Of a stretch of 39,938 nt of DNA, positions 15,315 to 23,482 are shown in pieces. Below the pieces are notes generated by a model. That model was not told where the DNA came from. It ran no database searches and worked only from the letters and a program-made list of their open reading frames with translations. The position numbers and the translations under genes are program-made. Source of the stretch: an archaeon (lineage in GTDB: Archaea; Hydrothermarchaeota; Hydrothermarchaeia; JALTZZ01). Position 1 is the stretch's first letter. Every line of letters begins with the position of its first letter. The stretch spans positions 1 through 39,938 of the forward strand of contig JALTZZ010000100.1 in assembly GCA_027051165.1 (NCBI GenBank), read 5' to 3'.

Positions 15315-16790
15315 TTATTTAGTTTCTGATAATGGGAGTTTTATAGTAAATTTTGTCCCTCTATCCAGCTCACTCTCAACGGATATGCTTCCCTTATGCA
15401 TTTCTATAACCCTTTTTACCAAAGCAAGACCCAAACCAGTGCCACCATATTTCCTTCTTATACTTGGATCAAGCTGTATCAATGGTTCAAAAATAGCATT
15501 AATTTTATCTTTCGGGATACCTATTCCTGTATCTTTAATTTCAATGGTTATACAGCCATTATCTTTAAAAGCTTTTATAAAAATTTTTCCTTTTTCTTTA
15601 TTAAATTTTATAGCATTATCTACAAGATTTAATAGTGCACGGTATAAGAGATTCCTATCGCAGACAATTTCCACAGGTTCTACTTCAATATTTATTTCAA
15701 TATTTCTTCTTTTTGCAAATTTTTCCTTTTCTAAAATGACTTCTTTTATTATTTCTTCAATATTTACTTTTTCAAGATTTAGATTTGATTTCCCAGCAGC
15801 AATCCTGCTTATTAATATCAGATCTTCAACAAGGTCGGATAATCTTTTAATATTTCTCTTGAGAACCCTAAAATCTTCAAGTTTATTTTTATCTTTTTCT
15901 TCCTCCATTATAATCTCAGTAAGCGTTTTTATTACAGATATCGGTGTCTTTAGCTCATGACTAACGTTTGCAATTATAGATGCCTTTAGGAAATCAAGCT
16001 CCATTAATTTATTATATGCTTTTTTAAGCTCGATATTCATTTTTCTTAATGTATTAACCATAGAACTTATAGATTTTGCAACTTCCTCCACCTCATCGCC
16101 GGTTTCTGGTATATTTATCTTGTGGTAGATATTTCCTGATGAAATCTCCTTTGCATCGCCTTTTAGTATATTTAAAGGCATAAGAATATTTTTATTTACA
16201 GTTCTCCAAATAGCAATATAAACTAATATGCTCATAAGAAATAGAGAAAGATACACGCTACTGAAGTATATCATCTTCTTCCTATACTCGCTGCTAAGAA
16301 TTTTTACAACTTTATCCATTTCAACAAGCAATATTTCGTTATTCTCAACTATATGGTTAAGTGCCCTTTCATATTCTTCGCTTTGGTCTGGATAATTAAG
16401 TAAAATAATGCTATTTCTTTTATAATCCTCCCAAAGATTTTTTACAATATTAAGCTGATCTATTAAATCTCTATTAGCCGGAGGTGGTATTTCTATTTCT
16501 TTTTTTTCATATACGATTTTACCACCATTCATTAAAGCATTCAGCGTTTTGTCAAATGTTTTTATAGATTGTAAGATATGGGATCTGTATTCTTCATGCC
16601 CTTGGGAAACCAAAAGAACATCCTTAGCTATATGCTGAATAAGCATTCTTTGCTTTCCTGCTATGTCAAGAATATATCCATCATTTTCCATATATTTTAT
16701 AAAAACAAATGCCGAAAAGACGAATGATATGTTTATCAGAAACAAGATGAGCAATCCAATAAAAAACCTTTTTCTGAGGGAATACCTCAT
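15315..16790 (-). CDS. Sensor histidine kinase with PilJ-type outer sensor
   Basis: 491 aa. It has an N-terminal membrane helix (about 10-31) and an outer domain with the PilJ/NIT-like motif LDIAGKQRMLIQHIAKD. A second helix at about 172-195 is followed by a HAMP linker (near 200-255), a dimerisation/phosphoacceptor region with NVSHELKTP (His278), and an ATPase domain with LVDNAIKFN, DTGIGIPKD and RRKYGGTGLGLALVK. All catalytic boxes are intact. PilJ-like domains sense nitrate or type IV pilus states in bacteria; the signal here is unknown. No response regulator gene is adjacent, so its partner lies elsewhere. Confidence 0.95.
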   Translation of the reverse strand: MRYSLRKRFFIGLLILFLINISFVFSAFVFIKYMENDGYILDIAGKQRMLIQHIAKDVLLVSQGHEEYRSHILQSIKTFDKTLNALMNGGKIVYEKKEIEIPPPANRDLIDQLNIVKNLWEDYKRNSIILLNYPDQSEEYERALNHIVENNEILLVEMDKVVKILSSEYRKKMIYFSSVYLSLFLMSILVYIAIWRTVNKNILMPLNILKGDAKEISSGNIYHKINIPETGDEVEEVAKSISSMVNTLRKMNIELKKAYNKLMELDFLKASIIANVSHELKTPISVIKTLTEIIMEEEKDKNKLEDFRVLKRNIKRLSDLVEDLILISRIAAGKSNLNLEKVNIEEIIKEVILEKEKFAKRRNIEINIEVEPVEIVCDRNLLYRALLNLVDNAIKFNKEKGKIFIKAFKDNGCITIEIKDTGIGIPKDKINAIFEPLIQLDPSIRRKYGGTGLGLALVKRVIEMHKGSISVESELDRGTKFTIKLPLSETK

Positions 16791-16903
16791 CTTCTACACC
16801 TTTCTAATACCCCTATATAATAATATTTTTTTACTAATAAAAAATTTAATGTAAACAAAATTATACATTCTACTTTAAATCAGGTAAAAATTGGGGGAAA
16901 TGA

Positions 16904-16975
16904 AGCCGGGGGTGAGATTCGAACTCACGTAGAGCGGATCTGCAGTCCGCCGCCTAACCCCTAGGCTACCCCGGC
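16904..16975 (-). tRNA. tRNA-Cys (GCA)
   Basis: A full cloverleaf on the - strand: acceptor GCCGGGG/CCCCGGC, D arm GCCT...AGGC, anticodon stem GCGGA/TCCGC around CTGCAGA (anticodon GCA), and T arm GTGAG-TTCGAAT-CTCAC. The discriminator base is T (U73), which is characteristic of tRNA-Cys. CCA is not encoded and there is no intron. In Archaeoglobi and many methanogens this tRNA is charged with O-phosphoserine and then converted to Cys (SepRS/SepCysS). Confidence 0.97.
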
Positions 16976-17001
16976 ACAGCTAATAATATGAAAATACCTT
17001 C

Positions 17002-17754
17002 TTAAATTTTTTTTGATTCAACCGCCTTTACAAATCTTCTGACGGTTTCCTCAACGTCCTTAGCTTTTTCAAGAACAGTCCCTGTTACAATAATTTTTGC
17101 ACCAGCTTCCGCGAGATCCCTTGCTTGCTCAGGAGCTTTTATGCCACCACCAGCTATCACCGGGATATCAACGTTTTCGCTAACAACCTTCACCATGCTA
17201 ACGGGTATAGGCTCTTCAGCACCGGAGCCTGCTTCGAGGTATACAAGCTTCATGCCCATAAACTGTGCAGCGAGTGCATAGCTAAGGGCAATTTCTGGCT
17301 TTTTTCTTGGAACAAGCCTCGCATCACCGACATATCCAACGGTTCCTCCCGGCTCAACGACAATGTAGCCCATAGGTATGGCTTCTATTCCGAGCTTTTT
17401 AATAAGTGGTGCCCCTAAGGCTTGTGCTCCAATAATGTAATATGGATTTCTCGAATTTAAAAGGCTCATAAAAAATATTGCATCAGCATGTCTGCTTATA
17501 CCGGATAAATCTCCGGGAAAAAGGATAACCGGTAGAGAGGAACTTGATTTAACCTCCTTAACTACCTCGTCTAAAAAACACTGCATAACTCCTATGCTCC
17601 CGCCCACCATGATCGCGCTGCTACCACCTTTTTCTATAGCTCTCGCTATCTTATCAACATCATTCAAACTTACCCTCTCCGGGTCTATAAGCGAAAGATG
17701 TATAGCTCCTTTTTCCTCTATCTCCTCCAAGAGATAGTTATAGATCTTCATCAT
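17002..17754 (-). CDS. Geranylgeranylglyceryl phosphate synthase
   Basis: 250 aa from ATG 17754, which overlaps the stop of L40e (ATGATGA). The frame stays open upstream to 17808, but that part is the L40e gene read in another frame. The enzyme joins geranylgeranyl diphosphate to sn-glycerol-1-phosphate, the first committed step of archaeal ether lipids. Motifs: HLSLIDPER near the start, [32 protein letters not shown] and [14 protein letters not shown] for phosphate binding. It is peripheral to the membrane. It is the last gene of the cofC-tsr3-L40e-GGGPS cluster. Confidence 0.96.
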   Translation of the reverse strand: MMKIYNYLLEEIEEKGAIHLSLIDPERVSLNDVDKIARAIEKGGSSAIMVGGSIGVMQCFLDEVVKEVKSSSSLPVILFPGDLSGISRHADAIFFMSLLNSRNPYYIIGAQALGAPLIKKLGIEAIPMGYIVVEPGGTVGYVGDARLVPRKKPEIALSYALAAQFMGMKLVYLEAGSGAEEPIPVSMVKVVSENVDIPVIAGGGIKAPEQARDLAEAGAKIIVTGTVLEKAKDVEETVRRFVKAVESKKI

Positions 17755-17897
17755 CCCTTTGCTTCTCTTCTCATAGGTCTCAACGCTTTGCTTCCACATC
17801 TCCTGCACTTATCCGCACCTCTCGGGTTCTTCGTCTTGCACTTCCTGCAGACGAGAAATCTAAACAACCTTCGCTCAGCTTCTGGAAACCTCGCCAT
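17751..17897 (-). CDS. Ribosomal protein L40e
   Basis: 48 aa, easily missed because it lies under the N-terminal extension of the GGGPS frame. It reads [17 protein letters not shown], then [20 protein letters not shown], then [10 protein letters not shown]. The archaeal L40e start MARFPEAE and a Cys4 zinc site (CxxC...CxxC) are present. It is a component of the 50S subunit. In eukaryotes the same protein is fused to ubiquitin. The start is 5 bp after the tsr3 stop, and its stop overlaps the GGGPS start, so it is cotranslated with both. Confidence 0.96.
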   Translation of the reverse strand: MARFPEAERRLFRFLVCRKCKTKNPRGADKCRRCGSKALRPMRREAKG

Positions 17898-17902
17898 ATT
17901 TA

Positions 17903-18415
17903 TCACCACTCGAAGTATTCTTTTTCTACTTCTATTATACCGTCTTTATCTTTATTTGAATAGTCCTCTAATAGATTTCTGTTCAGCTTTATAAAAGTTT
18001 CCCCCCATTTAAATTTTGAAAGAACCTCCTTAGCTTTCTCTTTATATCCAAGTATATACAATGCAGAGAAAAGAGCTTCTGCCGTGCTCAGCATTGCTAT
18101 TTTACCATAGTTAACAGGATTTGCAGCTACAAGAAGAGGTAGCCTCCTCTGAACAGTTCTCCTTGAAAGCCTACCAAAAACTTCCCTCGCAAACTTCCAT
18201 GAGCAGTCAAGTGCAACTATACCTCTGCTCGCAAACTTTCTATCTTCCATGGATAGAACAACATCGGAGAAAGGATTTAAAACAATAGAACCTTTTGGAA
18301 TTTTCCAGATAGAATAAACTATCTTAGCTAAACCAAATTTTTTTAGCTTTACGGCTGTGCATTGCCTTACATCGCACTGTTTTGCGTGGTATATTATTAT
18401 TTTAATATCTTCCAT
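17903..18415 (-). CDS. 16S rRNA aminocarboxypropyltransferase Tsr3
   Basis: 170 aa, usual length for the archaeal DUF367/Tsr3 family. Transfers the aminocarboxypropyl group of SAM to a hypermodified uridine in small-subunit rRNA. Motifs: an N-terminal [40 protein letters not shown], and [15 protein letters not shown] with a following [15 protein letters not shown]. It lies just before L40e, a known archaeal neighbour, which fits a ribosome assembly role. Its 5' end overlaps cofC by 14 bp. Confidence 0.95.
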   Translation of the reverse strand: MEDIKIIIYHAKQCDVRQCTAVKLKKFGLAKIVYSIWKIPKGSIVLNPFSDVVLSMEDRKFASRGIVALDCSWKFAREVFGRLSRRTVQRRLPLLVAANPVNYGKIAMLSTAEALFSALYILGYKEKAKEVLSKFKWGETFIKLNRNLLEDYSNKDKDGIIEVEKEYFEW

Positions 18416-19025
18416 GCCGCATGCTTTCCTTCAGCAGTTCATAAGTCCTCGTTCCCTTTCCATACTTTAAAAACATTTTTACATCTTCAATAGTATCTAT
18501 ATCAAGCCAAAAGCTGAATTTCTCCACAACCTTAGCCTTTATTCCAGTTTTCCTTAAATTTCTCATAATATCTATAAAGCTTCTGTTGGAAAAAGCAATC
18601 TCAAATACATCTGGTGGCTTCCTCAAAACGGCTGAAACACCGTCTTTACTCGATCTTGCCAAAACAACGTTGCTTTCTCTGCTGCATTCTATAATTTCTT
18701 TAATATCATCACTCTTTATTAGAGGTATGTCTGCTGGAAGGAAAATTGTTACCTCAGCTCCCTTTTTTATTGCAAATTTGTTTCCAATGCTAACAGCATG
18801 AGTTAATCCAGAGAGATCATCTTTAATAAAATAAAAATCGTGATCTATGCTTGGCTTTTCATTTCCAACAATAACAACATTTATATCGTCTACACTTTTA
18901 CATGCCGACAAAACGTCTTCGAGCATCGTTAAAACAAGCTTTCTTCTAATATCTTCATTAAAAAACCTTGATAATCTTGTCTTTGGATTTCTGAGTTTTA
19001 TCGGAATTACTGCGAATATACGCAT
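18402..19025 (-). CDS. cofC: 2-phospho-L-lactate (or phosphoenolpyruvate) guanylyltransferase CofC
   Basis: 207 aa nucleotidyltransferase fold. IPIKLRNPKTRLSRFF near the start is the family nucleotide-binding segment; GLTHAVSIGN, ITIFLPADIPL-like VTIFLPADIPLIK and FWLDIDTIEDV follow. It activates 2-phospho-L-lactate or PEP with GTP for coenzyme F420 synthesis, so the cell makes F420. It heads the - strand cluster and is divergent from apgM, with only 48 bp between starts. Which acid it uses cannot be read from the sequence alone. Confidence 0.94.
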   Translation of the reverse strand: MRIFAVIPIKLRNPKTRLSRFFNEDIRRKLVLTMLEDVLSACKSVDDINVVIVGNEKPSIDHDFYFIKDDLSGLTHAVSIGNKFAIKKGAEVTIFLPADIPLIKSDDIKEIIECSRESNVVLARSSKDGVSAVLRKPPDVFEIAFSNRSFIDIMRNLRKTGIKAKVVEKFSFWLDIDTIEDVKMFLKYGKGTRTYELLKESMRHGRY

Positions 19026-19041
19026 AATACTATAGCCTATA

Positions 19042-19058
19042 ATTTAACAAAGTTAAAT
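19042..19058. promoter_or_regulatory. Palindrome in the cofC-apgM divergent promoter
   Basis: ATTTAAC-AAA-GTTAAAT is a perfect 7-bp inverted repeat. It fills the centre of the 48-bp gap between the cofC and apgM starts, where the TATA boxes of both genes must fall; both arms resemble TATA elements. It may be a shared promoter or operator. Confidence 0.5.
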
Positions 19059-19073
19059 ACCTGTCTAAGTGCT

Positions 19074-20249
19074 ATGAAGTTTGTTGTCGTCATAGGCGAT
19101 GGAATGGCGGACTATCCAATACCAGAGCTTGGAAACAGAACACCGCTTGAAGTTGCAAATAAAGAAAATATGGATTTTTTATCAAAAAATGGAATTGTAG
19201 GGAAGGCAAAAACATTAAAAGAGGGTTTGGAAGCTGGAAGCGATGTGGCAAACTTGACGATTCTCGGCTACGATCCAAAGAGATTCTACACGGGTAGAGG
19301 TCCCCTCGAAGCAGCAAGCATCGGAGTAAATCTAAATGAAAAAGAGGTGGCATTTAGATGCAACCTAATAACGGTTAAGGATGAAAATGGCAGAAAAAAA
19401 ATTATAAGCTTCAACGCAGATCATATAACGTCTGAAGAAGCTAAAGAACTTATAAAAGCTTTAAACAAGGAATTTCACGAATACGGAAGATTCTACAGCG
19501 GTGTAGGGTATAGAAATATATTTGTAACGGAGTGCTGTGCAAACTTGAAAACAACGCCGCCACATGATATTGTTGGAGAGTTTATAGATAATCACCTGCC
19601 AAAAGGAGAAAATGCTGAAAAAATTTCTGAATTGATTATAAAATCTCAGAGCATTCTTGAGGAACATGAAATAAACATTAAAAGGGTAAGAGCTGGAAAG
19701 CTCAAAGCGAACATGATATGGCTCTGGGGACAAGGAAAAAAGCCGAAGTTGATACCATTTTATGAAAAATACGGGGTAAAAGGTGCTGTAATCTCGGCTG
19801 TTGATCTGATAAAGGGCATAGGATTCTATGCAAGAATGCATGTTGTGAACGTTCCGGGTGCGACTGGATACTACGACACGAGCTATGAGAACAAAGCAAA
19901 ATATGCCATAAAAATGCTCGAAAATAACGACTTCGTATATATACATGTTGAAGCACCAGACGAGGCTGGTCACGAGGGAGACTATAAAATGAAGATAAAA
20001 ACAATAGAAGATATTGATAAAAGGCTCTTAGGAAAACTCCTCGATGAATTGCCAAGCTTTAATGAGTATAGAATTCTCATAATGCCGGATCATGCAACTC
20101 CCGTTAGCGTAAGAACGCATACAAGAGACCCTGTTCCATACGCAATATACGACAGCAGAAAGAAGTTTAAAGGCTGCGTATTTAGCGAGAGAATAAAAGC
20201 AGAAGCCATAGACGGCTTGCTTCTGATGAAGCGGTTTATCAATTTTTAA
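19074..20249 (+). CDS. apgM: Cofactor-independent phosphoglycerate mutase, ApgM type
   Basis: 391 aa. Interconverts 3- and 2-phosphoglycerate in glycolysis/gluconeogenesis. It belongs to the alkaline phosphatase superfamily: metal and nucleophile segment VVVIGDGMADYP near the start, GSDVANLTILGYDP (the Ser nucleophile), YTGRGPLEAASIG, and the C-terminal metal sites VEAPDEAGHEGD and IMPDHATPVSVRTHTRDPVP. All are intact. The start ATG 19074 gives the family's usual N-terminus. It is monocistronic as far as can be seen, with an AT-rich tail beyond the stop. Confidence 0.97.
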   Translation: MKFVVVIGDGMADYPIPELGNRTPLEVANKENMDFLSKNGIVGKAKTLKEGLEAGSDVANLTILGYDPKRFYTGRGPLEAASIGVNLNEKEVAFRCNLITVKDENGRKKIISFNADHITSEEAKELIKALNKEFHEYGRFYSGVGYRNIFVTECCANLKTTPPHDIVGEFIDNHLPKGENAEKISELIIKSQSILEEHEINIKRVRAGKLKANMIWLWGQGKKPKLIPFYEKYGVKGAVISAVDLIKGIGFYARMHVVNVPGATGYYDTSYENKAKYAIKMLENNDFVYIHVEAPDEAGHEGDYKMKIKTIEDIDKRLLGKLLDELPSFNEYRILIMPDHATPVSVRTHTRDPVPYAIYDSRKKFKGCVFSERIKAEAIDGLLLMKRFINF

Positions 20250-20352
20250 AATAGTTCCAAATTTTTATATTTTAAAAATTTTTTTAATATCACGTTTATA
20301 TGTTAGTGTTTAGGATCAAATATATAGATGAATCTTTAAGGACAAAACTATG

Positions 20353-20371
20353 CACCACTGCACAAGTGGTG
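20353..20371 (+). promoter_or_regulatory. Inverted repeat in the leader of the Lrp-type gene
   Basis: CACCACT-GCACA-AGTGGTG is a perfect 7-bp inverted repeat ending inside the ribosome site GGTGAGGG of the gene starting at 20379. A TATA-like TATATAG lies near 20321, so the repeat falls close to the transcription start. It could be a protein operator (autoregulation is common for Lrp proteins) or an RNA hairpin that hides the ribosome site. Confidence 0.55.
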
Positions 20372-20378
20372 AGGGATT

Positions 20379-20957
20379 TTGAGAAGGAGCGTAGATATTG
20401 ACGATAAAGACAGAGCTATAATATCCCTTCTATCTGAGAATCCGGAACTGAGTCAAAGTGAAATTGCAGAAAAAATTGGTATTAGTCAGCCATCCGTAGG
20501 TATAAGAATAAAAAAGCTGAAAGAAAAAGGTGCACTTGCCTTTATTGTAGGAACAGATTTCAAAAAATCTGGACTTTATTTAGCAAAAATAGAGATATCG
20601 GCAAAAAATACTACAGAAATAATAGAAAAATTTAAGGATTGTCCATATTTTGTTAATGGATTGGTAACATCTGGAAGAAACAACCTCTGTTTCTTCTTCA
20701 TGGGTGAAGATATAGCAACAATAGACAGCATCGTTGACACCCATCTGAGAAACGATCCGAACGTAAAAGATGTTAAAATGGACATCGTAGTAGCCTATGC
20801 AAGAAGCTTCGTTTTACCAATAAAGGTAGAAGTTCCAAAAACAGATAAACCACCTTGCGGATCAAGTGTTGTTTGCAGAGAGTGCTTATATTATATAACG
20901 GAGAGATGCTTAGGCTGTCCATCCCAGAAAGCATATAGAGGTAGCTTTTGGAAGTAA
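20379..20957 (+). CDS. Lrp/AsnC-type regulator with C-terminal cysteine cluster
   Basis: 192 aa from TTG 20379, supported by GGTGAG upstream; no ATG fits the conserved DIDDKDRAIISLL start. A helix-turn-helix (LSQSEIAEKIGISQPSVGIRIKKL) is followed by the ligand/oligomer domain. The ordinary family ends near residue 150. Here a tail adds Cys160, Cys166, Cys169, Cys177 and Cys180 (motif CRECLYY...CLGCP) and ends YRGSFWK. The cluster could hold zinc or an iron-sulfur centre, making it a metal or redox sensor (inference). An inverted repeat overlaps its ribosome site. Confidence 0.88.
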   Translation: MRRSVDIDDKDRAIISLLSENPELSQSEIAEKIGISQPSVGIRIKKLKEKGALAFIVGTDFKKSGLYLAKIEISAKNTTEIIEKFKDCPYFVNGLVTSGRNNLCFFFMGEDIATIDSIVDTHLRNDPNVKDVKMDIVVAYARSFVLPIKVEVPKTDKPPCGSSVVCRECLYYITERCLGCPSQKAYRGSFWK

Positions 20958-21009
20958 TCTTCAGATTTTTCAAAAATTAATTCAATAATTAAATTATGAT
21001 GATTTAGGG

Positions 21010-21891
21010 ATGAAATGCGTAAAATGCGAAAAAAAGGCAATTATAAACATAAGGTATAGAAATTTGAGATTGTGTAGGGATCATTTCATAGAATACTTCG
21101 AAAAAACCGTTAAAGAAACTATAAGAAAATTTAAGATGTTTAGTAAAAAGGACAGAATCCTCGTAGCAGTTAGCGGTGGTAAGGACAGCTTAGCCCTCTG
21201 GAACGTTTTAAACGACCTTGGATACCGAGCTTCTGGACTGTATATAGATCTTGGCATAGGAAGTTATTCAAGAGTTTCAAGAGAAAAAGTTAAAAAATTC
21301 TCAAAAGAAAGTGGATTAGAACTTATAATACGTGACATAAAAGCAGAATATGGGAAAAGCTTAGAGGAAATAAAGGCAAGAAGAAAAACATGCTCAACAT
21401 GTGGAATCATAAAGAGGCACGAGATGAATGTGGTTGCACATGAACACGATTTCGATGTTATAGCAACTGGACACAACCTTGACGATGAATCAACAGTTCT
21501 GCTCAGCAACATTCTGAGGTGGCAGATTGATTTTTTGAGTAGGCAGCATCCAGTCTTAGAGCCTTGGCACGAAAAACTAAAGAAAAAAGTAAAACCTCTT
21601 TGTCTGTTGACAGAAAAAGAAACAAAAACCTATGTGATTCTAAAAAACATTGACCATGTAGAAGAAGAATGTCCATACTCGGTGGATGCAAGCACGCTCT
21701 TCATGAAATCAGTAATGAACAGCATAGAAGAAAGATTTAAGGGAACAAAATATTACTTTTATACACAGTTCCTCAAGAACATCGATATATTCAAAAATAA
21801 TAAAAAATGGAAAGAGGATCTAAAAGAGTGTAAACTGTGCGGCTTTCCAACCAATAAGGATTACTGCAGCTTTTGTCGTATTCTTAGATAG
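21010..21891 (+). CDS. tRNA 2-thiolation enzyme, TtuA/NcsA/Ctu1 family
   Basis: 293 aa. N-terminal zinc site Cys3, Cys6, Cys22, His25. An ATP-pyrophosphatase loop VAVSGGKDSLAL lies near residue 52. CSTCGIIKRHEMN gives the Cys pair used for an iron-sulfur cluster, with a further Cys at KKKVKPLCLL. GHNLDDE is present, and a C-terminal zinc finger has CKLCGFPT and YCSFC. It adenylates a tRNA uridine and inserts sulfur; either U54 (TtuA) or wobble U34 (NcsA/Ctu1) is possible and the sequence does not decide. It follows the Lrp gene by 52 bp and converges with the ribbon-helix-helix gene without a gap. Confidence 0.92.
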   Translation: MKCVKCEKKAIINIRYRNLRLCRDHFIEYFEKTVKETIRKFKMFSKKDRILVAVSGGKDSLALWNVLNDLGYRASGLYIDLGIGSYSRVSREKVKKFSKESGLELIIRDIKAEYGKSLEEIKARRKTCSTCGIIKRHEMNVVAHEHDFDVIATGHNLDDESTVLLSNILRWQIDFLSRQHPVLEPWHEKLKKKVKPLCLLTEKETKTYVILKNIDHVEEECPYSVDASTLFMKSVMNSIEERFKGTKYYFYTQFLKNIDIFKNNKKWKEDLKECKLCGFPTNKDYCSFCRILR

Positions 21892-22095
21892 TTACTTTTC
21901 TTCCTCTTTTTCCTTCTCTTTTTCTTTCTTATACTCGTTTACGAATCTTATCAGCGCTTGATAGCCAACATCGCTCTCGCTTGAGAAATCACCGCTTTTA
22001 ATCATTTCCTGTATCTCCCTATACAGATACGGGGACACATATACGGTGATCCTCTCCTTTCTCTTTACTGCTCTCGTGCCCTTCTTCCTCGCCAT
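21892..22095 (-). CDS. Ribbon-helix-helix DNA-binding protein
   Basis: 67 aa with a basic N-terminus (MARKKGTRAVKRKE). The beta strand RITVYVSPYLYREI and helices (MIKSGDFSSESDVGYQALIRFVNEY) are of ribbon-helix-helix type, and a highly charged KEKEKEKEEEK tail follows. Such small proteins are repressors or antitoxins; no toxin gene adjoins it. Its stop abuts the stop of the thiolase gene. GGTGA lies before ATG 22095. Confidence 0.8.
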   Translation of the reverse strand: MARKKGTRAVKRKERITVYVSPYLYREIQEMIKSGDFSSESDVGYQALIRFVNEYKKEKEKEKEEEK

Positions 22096-22408
22096 CGTTT
22101 CACCTCACAACAATCTTTCTAATGGAATTCTCCTATCTCTATTTTTAAATTTTATGTTGCGAACATATAATTTTCGAATTTCTCTTTTAATTTTTTAGTA
22201 TTTTTGTTATGCTATTTAGTGAATCTTATATTAACGTCCTTAAACTCTGTTAGGGTTGTAGAACAAGAAAATTTCTTTAAAACAGTGAAATAGTCCTTTT
22301 TATGAAATTATAAAGCACAAAACTTTTAGATCAGATATTGTTTTATTTTTTTAAAATTTAACATTAAAAATACTTTTAAAAAAATTAAAAACTTAATTAT
22401 ATCAGATA
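22096..22408. other. AT-rich intergenic stretch without a visible gene
   Basis: About 310 bp between two - strand genes. I see no open frame of note, no tRNA-like fold and no clear pseudogene. ATCAGATATT occurs twice (near 22331 and 22400), the second next to the stop of the CBS-ParB gene. The left part must hold the promoter of the ribbon-helix-helix gene. A short non-coding RNA cannot be excluded. Confidence 0.5.
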
Positions 22409-23188
22409 TTATATATCATCAACTTTTATTATTTCCGCAATCCCTATTTCGGAATTTACTATTTTAACGTCTTTTAAACTCTTTAATCCAAGAGATTTAG
22501 CCATTTTTTCCAAACCAAGCTCTATGTCCTTGCTAAGCTCTATTATATATGCATCTATTTCCTCTAAACCAAGCTTCATAGCCGCAAAGGCTCTGTGATG
22601 ACCGTCAACGAGTATGTATCTGTCAGCTTTCTTTATTACGATAATAGGCTCTGCTAATCCTCTTTTTATTTCGTATTCTCTTCCTCTGAACTCATCCGGA
22701 TATATCTTATCCTGTGTAGGAATAAGCTCGTTTATTTTAACCTTCCCTGTTGTAATTCTTGTTTTAATATTGTGCAACTTCTCAATGCTTCTTGCTATTT
22801 TCTCAACTTTTTCTGGTGTAGCTCTCTCTATATGAGACCTAACAACATCTGTATTCGTTATAATACCTATAAGACGTTTGTTTCCATCAACGACCGGCAA
22901 TCTTGAAATTCCCATGCGGAACATTACCCTTGCAACGTCTATTAAGTTTGTATCTGGAAATGTTACTATTACCTCCCTCTTCATAACGTCCTTTACGAGA
23001 GAATCCTTTTTAGCCTTTATAAGGTCTCTTGCAGTAATAATCCCTACAATTTTTCCATCTTTAATAACTGGAAAACCATCATGCCCAGTTTCTTCAATAA
23101 GCTTTATTACTTCTTCAATTTTCTGATACGGACTGACTGTAACGACATTTGTTGACATGTAGTCCTTGACTTTTGGCTTCATGAACAT
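22409..23188 (-). CDS. CBS-pair protein fused to ParB/Srx-fold domain
   Basis: 259 aa. Two CBS motifs (VKDYMSTNVVTVSP...GIITARDLI at 1-60; VKDVMKREVIVTFP...GIITNTDVV at 65-120) form a nucleotide-sensing Bateman module. Residues about 145-220 are ParB/sulfiredoxin-like, with KINELIPTQ, GLAEPIIVIKK and ILVDGHHRAFAAMKLG. The DGHHR signature is shared with archaeal free serine kinases (SerK), which make O-phosphoserine, so a nucleotide-regulated serine kinase is possible; classic DNA-binding ParB helices are missing. A TATA-like TTTATAAG sits about 25 bp before the ATG, so the mRNA is likely leaderless. Activity is inference. Confidence 0.85.
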   Translation of the reverse strand: MFMKPKVKDYMSTNVVTVSPYQKIEEVIKLIEETGHDGFPVIKDGKIVGIITARDLIKAKKDSLVKDVMKREVIVTFPDTNLIDVARVMFRMGISRLPVVDGNKRLIGIITNTDVVRSHIERATPEKVEKIARSIEKLHNIKTRITTGKVKINELIPTQDKIYPDEFRGREYEIKRGLAEPIIVIKKADRYILVDGHHRAFAAMKLGLEEIDAYIIELSKDIELGLEKMAKSLGLKSLKDVKIVNSEIGIAEIIKVDDI

Positions 23189-23236
23189 ATTATACGAATG
23201 ACTTATAAATAAATTTTTGCATATTATATTAACAGT

Positions 23237-23482
23237 ATGGCAAAGAAGATTCTCGATGAATATAAGTGGAGTCCCTACAAATCTTTAATGAATCTGAAAA
23301 TAAAATATATCCACAGAGGAGCAAAGGGAGATGTAAAAGTTATAGGTGGAAGGGATATAAAGTCTCTTGAGAAGTCATTCTTCGTAATAGAAAATGTGGG
23401 AAAGGAAGTCAGAATACCATATCACAGAATATTAGAAATATGGGATGGTGATAGGATAGTATGGAGGAAAAAATCAAGATAA
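23237..23482 (+). CDS. DUF504 family protein
   Basis: 81 aa, usual DUF504 length. The family markers are ILDEYKWSP near the start, a YIHRGAKGDVKVIGG strand pair, and IPYHRILEIWDGDRIVWRK at the end. It is an archaeal family sometimes found next to RNA ligase or RNA-processing genes, with no proven activity. It is divergent from the CBS-ParB gene, with 48 bp between starts. Its 3' end overlaps the next gene by 22 bp, so the two are likely coupled. Confidence 0.85.
   Translation: MAKKILDEYKWSPYKSLMNLKIKYIHRGAKGDVKVIGGRDIKSLEKSFFVIENVGKEVRIPYHRILEIWDGDRIVWRKKSR

Noticed and set aside
16976-17001. Integration of a mobile element at tRNA-Cys
   Set aside because: No duplicated tRNA 3' end, integrase gene or composition break was found around the tRNA.
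17755-17808. N-terminal extension of GGGP synthase
   Set aside because: It overlaps the L40e gene in another frame and is absent from the family; MMKIYN at 17754 is the natural start.
19461-20055. Two long frames opposite apgM
   Set aside because: Shadows of a complete, well-conserved enzyme gene; no ribosome site or domain.
20250-20320. Insertion-sequence end or attachment site after apgM
   Set aside because: Only an AT-rich run of T and A stretches; no paired terminal repeats or target duplication are visible.
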